From contig NZ_LRRH01000008.1 in NCBI RefSeq assembly GCF_001646785.1, positions 1 to 64,000 on the forward strand: a DNA stretch of 64,000 nucleotides, in the 5' to 3' direction. The position numbers were made by a program, and so were the translations under genes. This DNA comes from Rhodococcus phenolicus. GTDB lineage: Bacteria; Actinomycetota; Actinomycetes; Mycobacteriales; Mycobacteriaceae. The notes beneath the pieces were generated by a model. The model had not been told where the DNA came from. It searched no databases and worked only from the letters and a program-made list of their open reading frames with translations. This document shows positions 35,077 through 44,452 of this stretch, in pieces (within the stretch, counting starts at the first letter, position 1; each line of letters starts with the position of its first letter).

Positions 35077-35352
35077 GAAGACCTTCCTCGAAAGATGTCG
35101 CTGCGTGACGGCCACGGGGGCACGAGCGCACGGGCCGGGTCCACCGTACCGCGCGGCCCGGTCGCACCGAACGGACCGCGAAAGCCCGCCGGCCGGTGGC
35201 GGACGGCCGGCAGCGCGGTGCCCCCTGATCGATACAGACGCCACCCGGCGCGCGGAGCTCCGGGCGCGGCTGGCGTGCGGCTGTTCGATTCTCCTAGAGT
35301 CGAAGTACGAATGACCTGCTCGAGCCGAGCAGCACTCCCGGGAGGAAACACC

Positions 35353-35526
35353 ATGGCCGCCGACGTGACCACCGACAACGACATCGCCGACGAGGACCTC
35401 GAGCCCGTAGCCGAACAGACCGCACGGCAGGCGCAGCGCGTCGTCGCGGCCTACGCCGAAGACGCCGACGAGTGCCGCATGCTGCTGTCGATGCTCGGCA
35501 TCGGACCGACCGACAAGTCGAACTGA
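35353..35526 (+). CDS. Small acidic protein, hypothetical
   Basis: The 57-residue acidic protein ([20 protein letters not shown] then an Ala/Glu-rich helix and [10 protein letters not shown]) has a very good ribosome site, GGGAGG, before its ATG. It lies 43 bp before otsA and is probably cotranscribed with it. No known domain. It may be a small regulator or partner of trehalose synthesis, but only position suggests that. Confidence 0.65.
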   Translation: MAADVTTDNDIADEDLEPVAEQTARQAQRVVAAYAEDADECRMLLSMLGIGPTDKSN

Positions 35527-35569
35527 CCGTCCGCTCCGAAAGCCACCCAGCCACACAGGAGGACACGAC

Positions 35570-37069
35570 GTGCCCGTAGCCGATCCGACGACCTTCACCG
35601 AATCCGACTTCGTTGTGGTCGCCAACCGGCTGCCCGTCGACCTCGAACGCCTTCCGGACGGCACGACCCGATGGAAGCGCAGTCCCGGCGGTCTCGTCAC
35701 CGCGCTCGAGCCGATCCTGCGCACCCAACGCGGTGCGTGGGTCGGCTGGGCGGGTGTCGCCGACGCCGATCTCGATCCCATCGTCGACGACGACCTGGTG
35801 ATGCACCCCGTGCCGCTCAGCGCACAGGAGATCGCCGACTACTACGAAGGTTTCTCGAACGCCACGTTGTGGCCGCTCTACCACGACGTCATCGTCCGTC
35901 CCGAGTACCACCGCGAGTGGTGGAACGCGTACGTCGAGGTGAACCGCCGGTTCGCGGAAGCGGCAGCGAAGGCCGCCGCGCAGGGCGCGACCGTGTGGGT
36001 CCAGGACTACCAGCTCCAGCTCGTGCCCAAGATGCTGCGGATGCTGCGCCCGGACCTGACGATCGGCTTCTTCCTGCACATCCCGTTCCCGCCCGTCGAG
36101 TTGTTCATGCAGATGCCGTGGCGCACCGAGATCGTCGACGGCCTGCTCGGCGCCGATCTCATCGGCTTCCACCTGCCCGGTGGAGCGCAGAACTTCCTGT
36201 ATCTCGCCCGGCGGCTGGCCGGGCACCAGACCTCCCGCGGCAACGTCGGTGTCCGATCGAAGCTCGGGGTCGTGCAGGTCGGATTCCGCACCGTCCGGGT
36301 CGGCGCGTTCCCCATCTCCATCGCGTCCGGAGAGCTCGACGAACAGTCCCGCCGCAAGTCGATCCGCGACCGCGCCAAGCAGATCCGCAAGGAACTCGGC
36401 AACCCGAAGCGCATCATGCTCGGCGTCGACCGGCTCGACTACACCAAGGGCATCGACGTCCGGCTCGACGCGCTGCACGAACTGATCGCCGAGGATCGCG
36501 TCGACCCGTCCGAGACGGTGATGGTGCAGCTCGCGACACCGAGCCGCGAACGCGTCGAGTCGTACATCCACATGCGCGGTGAGATCGAGAAGATGGTCAG
36601 CCGCATCAACGGCGAATACGCCGAGGTCGGCCGGCCGGTGGTGCACTACATCCACCGTCCGGTCCCCCGCGACGAACTCATCGCGTTCTTCGTCGCCGCC
36701 GACGTCATGCTGGTGACACCGCTGCGCGACGGGATGAACCTCGTCGCCAAGGAGTACGTGGCGTGCCGCAGCGACCTCGGCGGCGCCCTCGTCCTGAGCG
36801 AATTCACCGGTGCCGCAGCTGAATTGCGTCAGGCGTTCCTGTGCAATCCGCACGACCTGGAAAACGTGAAGGATCAGATGGAAGCGGCGCTGTCGCAGCC
36901 CCGCGAAGACGGGCGGCGGCACATGCGGGCCCTGCGACGACAGGTTCTCACGCACGACGTGGACCGCTGGGCACGCGCCTTCCTCGATGCGCTCGCGCAC
37001 GGCGGCGCCGCGGGTCCCGCGCTGATCGCCCCCGCGGAGACACCCGACCAGGAGCTCACCGAGGGGTGA
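35570..37069 (+). CDS. otsA: Trehalose-6-phosphate synthase
   Basis: The GT20 retaining glycosyltransferase of 499 residues makes trehalose-6-phosphate from a nucleotide-glucose and glucose-6-phosphate. Visible are ANRLPVD and SPGGLVTAL near the N-terminus, [14 protein letters not shown], the HIPFPP motif, [14 protein letters not shown] and the sugar-nucleotide motif [14 protein letters not shown]. The start is a GTG after AGGAGG. The mce4 operon ends convergently downstream, the same arrangement as M. tuberculosis otsA (Rv3490) and mce4. Confidence 0.96.
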   Translation: MPVADPTTFTESDFVVVANRLPVDLERLPDGTTRWKRSPGGLVTALEPILRTQRGAWVGWAGVADADLDPIVDDDLVMHPVPLSAQEIADYYEGFSNATLWPLYHDVIVRPEYHREWWNAYVEVNRRFAEAAAKAAAQGATVWVQDYQLQLVPKMLRMLRPDLTIGFFLHIPFPPVELFMQMPWRTEIVDGLLGADLIGFHLPGGAQNFLYLARRLAGHQTSRGNVGVRSKLGVVQVGFRTVRVGAFPISIASGELDEQSRRKSIRDRAKQIRKELGNPKRIMLGVDRLDYTKGIDVRLDALHELIAEDRVDPSETVMVQLATPSRERVESYIHMRGEIEKMVSRINGEYAEVGRPVVHYIHRPVPRDELIAFFVAADVMLVTPLRDGMNLVAKEYVACRSDLGGALVLSEFTGAAAELRQAFLCNPHDLENVKDQMEAALSQPREDGRRHMRALRRQVLTHDVDRWARAFLDALAHGGAAGPALIAPAETPDQELTEG

Positions 37070-37078
37070 GCCCGGGAT

Positions 37079-37100
37079 CCGGGCAGGTTCGCATGCCCGG
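37079..37100. terminator. Hairpin between otsA and the mce4 operon end
   Basis: CCGGGCA and TGCCCGG form a perfect 7-bp stem nine bases past the otsA stop. Another GC-rich repeat (CGCGCG arms) follows. Confidence 0.5.
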
Positions 37101-37159
37101 TGGACAGCCGCGCGCGTCCGGCAGCGCGCGACCGTCCGCCGCGTGGGCGGATCCCAGGA

Positions 37160-37906
37160 TCAGATCGGGCCCAGCCGGCTGACCAGCCAGCGGCCGTCCT
37201 CCTTCTCCAGTTCCACCCGGACCCGGGAACCGCTGCTGACCGCCTCCGGGTTCTCCGAATTGGTGCTGATCGTGTTGACGAACAACATGGCCACGGCGTG
37301 GTCCGGTTCGGCCGATACGATCGACGACGCCTGCACGACGGCCTGCACGGTGATCGACTTCTCCTTGGCACCGGGAGCGATCACGTTGTTCATCAGATTC
37401 AGGTACTCCTCGCGGAAGTCCCCGGTCAGACCCTCGGCGGCCGCCGCGACCTGCTCGTCGACCTGGTCGTAGCTGTACGCGAGCACGGCGACGGCCTGCT
37501 CCTCGGCAGCCTTCACCGCATCGGTGCGGGCCGCCTCGGCGGCGTTGTCCTGGATCTTGCCCCAGGCCAGCCAGCCCACGACCACGGCGAGCACGACGGC
37601 GACGGCCACCAGAACACCCGCGACCACCGGCGGGACGCCCTTCTTCGCAGGCGCCGTGTCATCGGCAGGCCGCGCCGCGTCCCCGGCCTGCTCACCGGCC
37701 GGGTTCTCCACACTCTCCACAGCGGTACCGGCCGACGCGGGCTCCGCCGCTGCACCGTCCGACGCGGGCTCCGCCGCCGCACCGGCCGACGCGGGCTCCG
37801 CCGCGGTGGCCCCTCCGGGGTCGCCGAGGGACCCACCGCTCTTCGCGAGGATCACGGCCTCGTCGTCCTTGCCGTCGTTCTTCCCTGTCCGGTTCTCGTC
37901 GCTCAC
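37160..37906 (-). CDS. Mce-associated membrane protein
   Basis: The 248-residue protein has a long Ala/Glu/Pro-rich cytoplasmic N-terminus with three copies of a 9-residue repeat (EPASAGAAA-like). One TM helix (about 93-116) follows, then an exported domain with EEYLNLMNNVIAPGAKEK, a hallmark of Mce-associated (Mas) proteins that stabilise Mce complexes. It corresponds by position to Rv3492c. The GTG start overlaps the upstream mas gene stop by four bases. It is the last gene of the mce4 operon. Confidence 0.88.
   Translation of the reverse strand: MSDENRTGKNDGKDDEAVILAKSGGSLGDPGGATAAEPASAGAAAEPASDGAAAEPASAGTAVESVENPAGEQAGDAARPADDTAPAKKGVPPVVAGVLVAVAVVLAVVVGWLAWGKIQDNAAEAARTDAVKAAEEQAVAVLAYSYDQVDEQVAAAAEGLTGDFREEYLNLMNNVIAPGAKEKSITVQAVVQASSIVSAEPDHAVAMLFVNTISTNSENPEAVSSGSRVRVELEKEDGRWLVSRLGPI
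37732..37804 (-). repeat. 27-bp coding repeat in the Mas protein gene
   Basis: Three copies of a 19-base identical segment (CCGACGCGGGCTCCGCCGC) occur at 27-base spacing, encoding a 9-residue Ala/Pro/Glu repeat before the TM helix. Confidence 0.8.
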
Positions 37907-38427
37907 GGTACGAACTCCACCTTCGATGCCAGCAGGCGACCGTTCTCGTCGCAGATCGTCACCCGCAGCCGGAAATCGCGCGGCGCGGCGTCGGACTGGC
38001 CGGCGTTGGACACCATCGCGCGCGAGGCCACCAGCGACGACACGCACGGGCCGTCTTCGGTCTGGATACCTGCCTCGACCACCTCCCCGGTGGTGTCGAC
38101 CCCGGCCTTCTGCACCACTTCCACAAAGGGGCCCTCGCGACCTTCGAACTCGGCCTTGAAGTCCCCGGTGGCACCGTCGAGCAGTCGCTGGACGTCGGCG
38201 TCGGCGGTGGCGCTGTGGATCGTGGTCAGGTTCAGCACCGTCTGCCGCGCCGCCTGCAGATAGGCCTCACGTCGCTCGTCGCGGTCGTTGATCGACTGCC
38301 GGTCGATCAGCAACCACACCCCGGACGCGATGAGGGCGACGATGAGAACCGCCGCGCCGATCGTGACGGGCCGCGTCCAGGACGGACGCGCCGAAGTGCC
38401 CTCCGATGTCTGGTTCTCGTCCGCCAT
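37903..38427 (-). CDS. Mce-associated membrane protein
   Basis: The 174-residue Mas protein has a short basic cytoplasmic tail, one TM helix (about 22-42) and an extracytoplasmic domain with TGDFKAEFEGREGPFVE, the same fold type as the following gene. It corresponds by position to Rv3493c. The ATG shares one base with the mce4F stop (TGATG). It is probably an accessory of the Mce4 steroid importer. Confidence 0.88.
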   Translation of the reverse strand: MADENQTSEGTSARPSWTRPVTIGAAVLIVALIASGVWLLIDRQSINDRDERREAYLQAARQTVLNLTTIHSATADADVQRLLDGATGDFKAEFEGREGPFVEVVQKAGVDTTGEVVEAGIQTEDGPCVSSLVASRAMVSNAGQSDAAPRDFRLRVTICDENGRLLASKVEFVP

Positions 38428-39842
38428 CAGCCTTGCTGCGCCTTCATGTACGTCTCCAAGCTCGTATCTCCCCCCGTGTCCGCGTGGCGGTATACGGTGC
38501 CGTCCGGACCAATGTACGTGCCGGTGGCCGGATCGATCCGGCGCGCGGTCACCCCCGCCGGTGCGGCAGCGCCGGACCCTTCGGAATACGAGGCCGGCTG
38601 GGGAACGTCCCCCGCGGACGCCACCGGCGTCGGCGGACCGTTCCACGGATTGTCGAGGTACTCGGGCTGGTAACCGGTCCGGCACTCGTCCGGTGTGGGG
38701 GCGCGACGACCGGGGTATTCCATGCACGGCACGTTGCGGGCACCGCGCACCGAGTTCGGATCCGATTGGGGCAGTTTGCAGAACAGGTCTCCGGGTGAAT
38801 CGACCATCGACTCGTCGGCGGGGCTGCGCCACTGATCGGGCGGAAGGAATCCGGCCAGGCACGGCGGCGGATCGTGCAGCTGGAGATGGAAGTCGACGAC
38901 CGCGCCGTCCTCGGCCGGTCCGCTGCCGGCGGCGGTGATCAGTGCCGTGGTCATCGGCGGGTACAGCACCAGGATCTGCTCGATGCCGGCGTTGTAGATG
39001 ACACCGACCTCACCGACGCTGACGAGATTCGCGAGCAGCAACGGCAGCGTGGGCTTCAGATCCTGCAGCAGTTGCTCGGCCTCCGCGGCCGCACCGGGAC
39101 CCTTCTCCATCAGCGCCCGCAGATCGGGGTCGCTGGTGCGCAGCCGGTCGGTGAAGGTCACCATGTCCTGTGTCCAGGATCGGATCGAGTCGCTGGTGAC
39201 CACCTGGGTGTCGAGGAGCGGACCGAGTTCGTCGAGCAGTTGCTTCGTGGGCGCGCTGTTGGCGTTGGCCTCCTGCACGAACAGCCGCGTCGAGTCGATC
39301 AGCCGTTGCAGGTCGGGACCGGATCCGTTGAACGCGTTGAACGCCTCGTCCACGACGGTCTGCAGCCGCGTGTCGCTGATGCTCGCGAGCAGCACGTCGG
39401 CCTGGTCGAGCAACGCCCCGACCTCCTGCGGGACCGTCGCCCGATCGACGGGGATCACGTCCCCGTCCGCGAGATAGGCGTCGCCGGAAGCATTCTCGTG
39501 CGGAACCAGGTCGATGAACTGCTCACCGACAGCGGACACACTGCGTACCGCGACATCGACGTCGGCCGGGATCTCGAAGTCGCTGTCGATCGACATCTCC
39601 GCGTCGACACCGGTCGGGTTGAGCGAAACCGACTCGACCACACCGACGTTCGTTCCGCGGTAGGTGACATTGGAATGCCGGTAGAGGCCGCCGGTCGACG
39701 GCAGCTCGGCGATGACCGTGTACCGGCCCACACCGAGCAGCTGCGGTAACCGGACGTACTGCGCCGACATCACGACCAGTCCGATCACGGTGAGGATCGC
39801 GAAGATCACCAACTGGATCCGGACGAACTTCGAAAGCATCAT
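38427..39842 (-). CDS. mce4F: Mce family protein Mce4F
   Basis: The 471-residue protein has an N-terminal TM anchor (VIFAILTVIGLVVMSAQ), an MlaD/Mce domain (about 40-115, GVGRYTVIAELPSTGGLYRH and GTNVGVV), a long helical Mce region, and a Pro-rich C-terminal tail typical of the sixth Mce subunit. Six Mce subunits form the substrate channel between the ABC permease and the envelope. The start overlaps the mce4E stop (ATGA). Confidence 0.93.
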   Translation of the reverse strand: MMLSKFVRIQLVIFAILTVIGLVVMSAQYVRLPQLLGVGRYTVIAELPSTGGLYRHSNVTYRGTNVGVVESVSLNPTGVDAEMSIDSDFEIPADVDVAVRSVSAVGEQFIDLVPHENASGDAYLADGDVIPVDRATVPQEVGALLDQADVLLASISDTRLQTVVDEAFNAFNGSGPDLQRLIDSTRLFVQEANANSAPTKQLLDELGPLLDTQVVTSDSIRSWTQDMVTFTDRLRTSDPDLRALMEKGPGAAAEAEQLLQDLKPTLPLLLANLVSVGEVGVIYNAGIEQILVLYPPMTTALITAAGSGPAEDGAVVDFHLQLHDPPPCLAGFLPPDQWRSPADESMVDSPGDLFCKLPQSDPNSVRGARNVPCMEYPGRRAPTPDECRTGYQPEYLDNPWNGPPTPVASAGDVPQPASYSEGSGAAAPAGVTARRIDPATGTYIGPDGTVYRHADTGGDTSLETYMKAQQG

Positions 39843-41050
39843 GGCGCGGGCACCCCCAGCGGCAGTTCGGGAATGGTGAACTCACCGAGTCCCGGAACGG
39901 TCACGGTCGCCGGTCCGGGCGCGGTCCGCGGAGCCGGCGGCTGCAGCGGGGCCTGGAACGGATCGACGGCCTGTCCGGCGAGTCCCGCGTCCTGCCCGAG
40001 GATGCCTTCGGGCCCGGCGAGCCGGCCCGCGAGCGGAGTTCCGGTCAGGAAGTTGAGGTCGAGTCGCTCGTTGGTCAGGTCGATGGTCATGGCGAGGTTC
40101 GCATAGTCGCCTCGGATGATGTTGTTGATACCGGCCTGCGGGAACGGATACGTGAGCAGCACCCCCAGTACCTGGGTGAGCGAGCTTCCCGAATCGGCGA
40201 GTGCTCGCAGCGTCGGGGCGAGCGCCTGCAGGTTCGTGTCGAGATCGGCACCGGCGTTCTCGACGAGCCGGCTTGCGACGGAGCTCATCTCACCGAGCGA
40301 CGTCAGCGCGGCGGTCAGATTCGTGCGCTGATCCCCGAGCACGCCGAGGGCCTCCGGCAGTTCGTCGAGGGCACGTTCGAGTGTGTCGGTCTGGTCGTTG
40401 ACGGTCGACGCCAGCCGGTCCATGCCTTCCATCGCCGAGATGATGTCGGTCCGCTGCTGGTCGAGAGTACCGACGAGTTCGTCGAGCCGCGGCATCAGGT
40501 CGCGCAGCGAATCCTCGCGTCCGACCAGGGCCGCGTTCAGTTCGGTGGTGATGTCGTTGATCTGAGCGAGTCCGCCGCCGTTGAGCACCACCGACAGTGA
40601 CGACAGCGTCTGCTCGGTCGTGGGGTAGGCACCGGCTCGTTCGAGCGGGATGACGTCCCCGTCCTCGAGCCGGCCCTGCGGCGGTTCGTCGGTCGGGGCG
40701 GCCAGTTCCAGGTGCTGCGATCCGAGCAGGCTGGTCTGCCCGATGCGGGCGGTGGCGTTCGCGGGAAGTTCGACACCGCCGTCGAGCGCCACGGTCACCA
40801 GCGCGTGCCAGTCCACGACCTCGATGTTCGCGATGCTCCCGACGGTGACGTCGTCGACACGCACCGGCGAGTTCTGGGAGAGCGTGGTGACATTCGGCAT
40901 CTCGATCTGGACCCGGTAGGCGCCGTCGCCGCGCCCGGCGGTGCCGGGCATCGGGACCGAGTTCAGTCCGTTCCACTCGCAACCGGACAGTGTCACGGCG
41001 AACACCGCCAGGGCCGCGACGGCGGTGAGCCGCCTTGCGCGCGTGGTCAT
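39839..41050 (-). CDS. mce4E: Mce family lipoprotein Mce4E
   Basis: The 403-residue Mce protein is a lipoprotein: the signal peptide ends in the lipobox LSGC (Cys near residue 24), as for the fifth gene of each mce operon (LprK type). The Mce domain follows (YRVQIEMPNVTTLSQ, RVDDVTVGSI), then a helical region with repeated Asp/Leu-rich heptads and a Pro-rich tail. It overlaps both neighbours by four bases. Confidence 0.93.
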   Translation of the reverse strand: MTTRARRLTAVAALAVFAVTLSGCEWNGLNSVPMPGTAGRGDGAYRVQIEMPNVTTLSQNSPVRVDDVTVGSIANIEVVDWHALVTVALDGGVELPANATARIGQTSLLGSQHLELAAPTDEPPQGRLEDGDVIPLERAGAYPTTEQTLSSLSVVLNGGGLAQINDITTELNAALVGREDSLRDLMPRLDELVGTLDQQRTDIISAMEGMDRLASTVNDQTDTLERALDELPEALGVLGDQRTNLTAALTSLGEMSSVASRLVENAGADLDTNLQALAPTLRALADSGSSLTQVLGVLLTYPFPQAGINNIIRGDYANLAMTIDLTNERLDLNFLTGTPLAGRLAGPEGILGQDAGLAGQAVDPFQAPLQPPAPRTAPGPATVTVPGLGEFTIPELPLGVPAP

Positions 41051-42372
41051 CGTCCTCCTCCCGGCTGCAGCAACGATCCCAGGTCGCCGGGCACGTCGAC
41101 GCTCGGCAGGCCGGACAGCAGTCCGTCGACCGGGCTCGGTGCGGGCGGCTCCTCCGGGGCGAGTCCGCGTCCGGCCGAGGCCTCTTCGAGCCACGGTTCG
41201 GTGTAGTGGATCTGATCCGGGAACGCCTGTACCCCGGCGATCGGGTTGATCAGGTACGGCAGGTAGTTGCTCGACAGTGATGCCAGTACGGGCCCGAGTT
41301 GCTGGCGGCACAGCTCCTCGCTTCGAGCGGAGGTGGCGTTTGCGGCGGCGCCGACCGACCCGCACATCCATTCGATCGGGTTGCGGCCGTTGCTGATCGA
41401 GAGGGCACCGGTCAGCGAGCCCTGCGCCGGCTTGTAGATGTTGTAGAAGTTCGACAGCGCCGTCGGCCCCGAGTGCAGGACCCGTTCGATCTCGGGTCGT
41501 TTGCGGGCGAGGACCTCGGTGGCGTCGGCGAGTCGCTCGACGGATTCGGTGAGGCCGTCGCGGTTGTCCTGGACGAAGCGCTGCACGTCGCCGACCGCGA
41601 TGTTCAGGTCGGTGAGCGAGGTCCCAAGTTGGTCCGAGCTCGAGGCGAGCACGTCGGACACGGATGCGAGACGGCCACCGAACTGCACGATCTGCTCGTT
41701 GCTCTTCGACAGGACGGAGACGAACGCCTGCAGGTTGCGGACGGTGGAGAACAGGTCGGTGCGTCCGTCGGAGAGGGTCCGCATCGTTTCGGACAGCTCC
41801 CGCAGCGCCTCGCGCACCGCGGTGCCGTTGCCCTCGAGGTTCTCGGCGGCGGTGTCGATGAACCGGCCGAGCGATCCCTGTGGGTCGAGATCCTCCGGCC
41901 CGAGCGCTTCGGTCAAACGCATCAGTTCCGTCTTGATCTCGTCCCATTCGACGGGAGAGGCGGTGCGCGACACAGGGATCGTCGCCTCGTCGGCGATCGC
42001 CTCGCCGCCGGCGTACACCGGGGTGAGCTGGATGAACCGTGCCGAGACCAGGCTCTGGGCGATGATCACGGCCTGGGCGTCGGCCGGCACGTCGACCGAG
42101 TCGTCGACGACCATGGTGACCCGGGACATGTCGTTGCCCGGTTCGATGGCGGTGATCCGCCCGACCGGAACGCCGAGGACCCGGACGTCGTCACCTTCGT
42201 ACAGTCCTGTGGTGGAGACGAATTCGGCGTGGATCGTGCGCTTGCCCCAGCCCGGCAGGACCAGCGCGACGACACCGGCAGCGAGCACCGTGACGATCGC
42301 AGCGGCGATCGCGGGCACCAGCCATTTCGGGCGTCCCGCCTTCTTCCCGTTCTCCATGGTCGTGTCGCTCAT
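41047..42372 (-). CDS. mce4D: Mce family protein Mce4D
   Basis: The 441-residue protein has a cytoplasmic Lys-rich start, TM helix at about 17-41, an MlaD/Mce domain (AEFVSTTGLYEGDDVRVLGV, PVGRI) and a long helical region. The C-terminal extension has WMCGSVGAAANATS and a Pro-rich end. The ATG overlaps the mce4C stop. The longer open frame upstream is a shadow of mce4C. Confidence 0.93.
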   Translation of the reverse strand: MSDTTMENGKKAGRPKWLVPAIAAAIVTVLAAGVVALVLPGWGKRTIHAEFVSTTGLYEGDDVRVLGVPVGRITAIEPGNDMSRVTMVVDDSVDVPADAQAVIIAQSLVSARFIQLTPVYAGGEAIADEATIPVSRTASPVEWDEIKTELMRLTEALGPEDLDPQGSLGRFIDTAAENLEGNGTAVREALRELSETMRTLSDGRTDLFSTVRNLQAFVSVLSKSNEQIVQFGGRLASVSDVLASSSDQLGTSLTDLNIAVGDVQRFVQDNRDGLTESVERLADATEVLARKRPEIERVLHSGPTALSNFYNIYKPAQGSLTGALSISNGRNPIEWMCGSVGAAANATSARSEELCRQQLGPVLASLSSNYLPYLINPIAGVQAFPDQIHYTEPWLEEASAGRGLAPEEPPAPSPVDGLLSGLPSVDVPGDLGSLLQPGGGR

Positions 42373-43427
42373 TCGCCATCCTTCTTGATCGACGGCGGGT
42401 TGTCCGGAATCACGTCCTCCAGGTCCTGGGGCAGAAGCTCGGGCGCGACGAACCCGTCGACGACCGCCTTCCACCACGGGGCGGGCAGGATGTTCGAGAC
42501 GTACGCGTTGAAGAACGGTCCGCTCGCGACGGATTCGCCGAGGGAACTGATGTAGGGGCCGAGACCGTCGAGGGCTTCGGCGATGTTCTCCTTGTTCGCC
42601 TGCAGGTTCGCGGTGACCCGGTTGAGTACCTCGAGCGTCGGTGCCATCTGGGCCTGGTTGTCCTGCACGAGACCGGTCAGTTGCCGCGACACCGACGAGA
42701 CGTTGGTGATGAGTGCGGTGATGGCGTCGCGGCGCAGGCTCAGTTCGCCGAACAGGTCGTTCGCGTCGACGATCAGCTCGTTGATGCGGTCGCTGCGTTC
42801 GGCGAGGATGCCGGTGACGTTCTCGGCGCGACCGAGCAGTTCCTGCAGCGATTCGTCGCGCGCGTTGATCGACTCCGAAAGCCGCCGCATGCCTTCGAGG
42901 GCACCGCTGATCTCGGGAGGGGTGTCCTGCAATGCACCCGACAGCGCATCGAGCGAGTCGTTGATGCCGTCGGTGTCGAGTTCCGACACGGTCGTAGTGA
43001 GGTCTCCGAGGGCGTCGGGCAGCGAGTACGGCGCGTTGGTGCGCTCGACCGGGATCGTCGTGCCGGGCCGCAGCACGCCGTCGCCGGACGGCCGCACAGC
43101 GAGTGACTTGCGGCCGAGGACGGTGTTGGTCTTGATGTCGGCGCCGGTGGCGTCGCCGAGGGCGATGCCGTCGCGCACGGTGAAGGTCACCAGGACTTGT
43201 TGTCCGTCGAGTTCCACGCCGGTGACGGTGCCGACACCGACGCCCGCGAGGCTGACGTCGTCGCCGGCCACCAGACCGCCGGCGTCGGTGAAGTGCGCCG
43301 AGTAGTTCAGTCCACCGGAGATGAACGGGAGCTGGTCGTACTGCAGGCCCGCGAGCACGATCGCGGTGCACACACCGAGGCCGATGACACCGACCTGGAC
43401 TGGGTTGCGTTCACGTGTGGGGCTCAT
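42369..43427 (-). CDS. mce4C: Mce family protein Mce4C
   Basis: The 352-residue subunit has a TM anchor (VGVIGLGVCTAIVLAGL) and Mce domain (YSAHFTDAGGLVAGDDVSLAGV). The following coiled-coil-rich region resembles other Mce proteins (heptad Leu/Ile with Asp/Asn), and the tail is acidic with no Pro-rich extension. The stop overlaps the mce4D start and its own start overlaps the mce4B stop. Confidence 0.93.
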   Translation of the reverse strand: MSPTRERNPVQVGVIGLGVCTAIVLAGLQYDQLPFISGGLNYSAHFTDAGGLVAGDDVSLAGVGVGTVTGVELDGQQVLVTFTVRDGIALGDATGADIKTNTVLGRKSLAVRPSGDGVLRPGTTIPVERTNAPYSLPDALGDLTTTVSELDTDGINDSLDALSGALQDTPPEISGALEGMRRLSESINARDESLQELLGRAENVTGILAERSDRINELIVDANDLFGELSLRRDAITALITNVSSVSRQLTGLVQDNQAQMAPTLEVLNRVTANLQANKENIAEALDGLGPYISSLGESVASGPFFNAYVSNILPAPWWKAVVDGFVAPELLPQDLEDVIPDNPPSIKKDGE

Positions 43428-44452
43428 TCGACCTTTGCACACCTTCCGGTCATCTGCTCCGCCGACGTGAAACGGATCGTCGTCCCGTCCGGTCCGGAGA
43501 ACTTGAACGTGTTGGCGCACAGGAAGAACTGGAAGAAGTTTCCGTACACACCGACACGGATGAGCTTCTTGTAGTCCGACGGCAACCGTTCGAGGGTGCG
43601 ATTGATGTCGTCCTCACCGAGATCGAGCTGCGTCATGGTGCGGTTGGTCTCGGCGATCACCGACTGCAGGTCCGGCCGGGTGTTCTGCAGCAGCGACGCG
43701 AGATCCGCTGTGCCCGCCGCGATCTGCGGGATCGCCGCCCCGATGGGGTCGCGGTCCTCGGCGAGGCCGCCCACGAGCGTGTGCAACCGGTCGATGGTGT
43801 CGGTGAACTGCTGGTCGCGCTCGTCGATCGTGCCCAGCACTGTGTTGAGGTTGTCGATGACCTCCCCGATGAGCTGGTCCCGGTCGGCGAGGGAGTTGGT
43901 GAACGAGTTGGTGTTTCCGAGCAGCGACACCAGCGTGCCCCCCTGCCCCTGGAAGATCTGCAGCAGCGCCCCCGACAGGTCGTTGACCTGCTGCGAATCG
44001 AGTCCCTTGAGCAGCGGCTTGAATCCGCCGAGCAGCAGGTCCAGATCTAGAGCCGGAGCGGTCCGGTCGAGCGGGATGGTCTCCCCGGGCCGCAGCTTCT
44101 CGCCGGTGCTGCCGGGACCTTCGAGCAGTTCCAGGTAGCGGTCGCCGACGAGGTTCTCGTAGCGGACGGTCGCGCGGGTGCTCTGGAGCAGCGTGTACTT
44201 CGAATCGACGTCGAAATCGACCTCGGCGACGTTGCCGTCACCGATGTCGACACTGCCGACCGATCCCACCGGGACACCGGCGATGCGCACCTTGTCTCCG
44301 GACTTCAGGCCGGACACGTCGGTGAACGTCGCGCGGTAACCCTCGCTGCCGGAGAACCGGGCCTGGCTGAACACCACTGCCAGGCCGGCGAAGATCAGAA
44401 CCATCGCGACGGCGAAGGCCGTGAATTTGATCGTGGTTGGTCTCATGGTCAC
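43424..44452 (-). CDS. mce4B: Mce family protein Mce4B
   Basis: The 342-residue subunit has an N-terminal TM segment (FAVAMVLIFAGLAVVF), Mce domain (YRATFTDVSGLKSGDKVRIAGVPVG), long helical region and a short C-terminus ending GRCAKVE. GTG 44452 is chosen because it overlaps the mce4A stop (GTGA) like the other junctions; an ATG two codons later is possible. Confidence 0.93.
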   Translation of the reverse strand: MTMRPTTIKFTAFAVAMVLIFAGLAVVFSQARFSGSEGYRATFTDVSGLKSGDKVRIAGVPVGSVGSVDIGDGNVAEVDFDVDSKYTLLQSTRATVRYENLVGDRYLELLEGPGSTGEKLRPGETIPLDRTAPALDLDLLLGGFKPLLKGLDSQQVNDLSGALLQIFQGQGGTLVSLLGNTNSFTNSLADRDQLIGEVIDNLNTVLGTIDERDQQFTDTIDRLHTLVGGLAEDRDPIGAAIPQIAAGTADLASLLQNTRPDLQSVIAETNRTMTQLDLGEDDINRTLERLPSDYKKLIRVGVYGNFFQFFLCANTFKFSGPDGTTIRFTSAEQMTGRCAKVE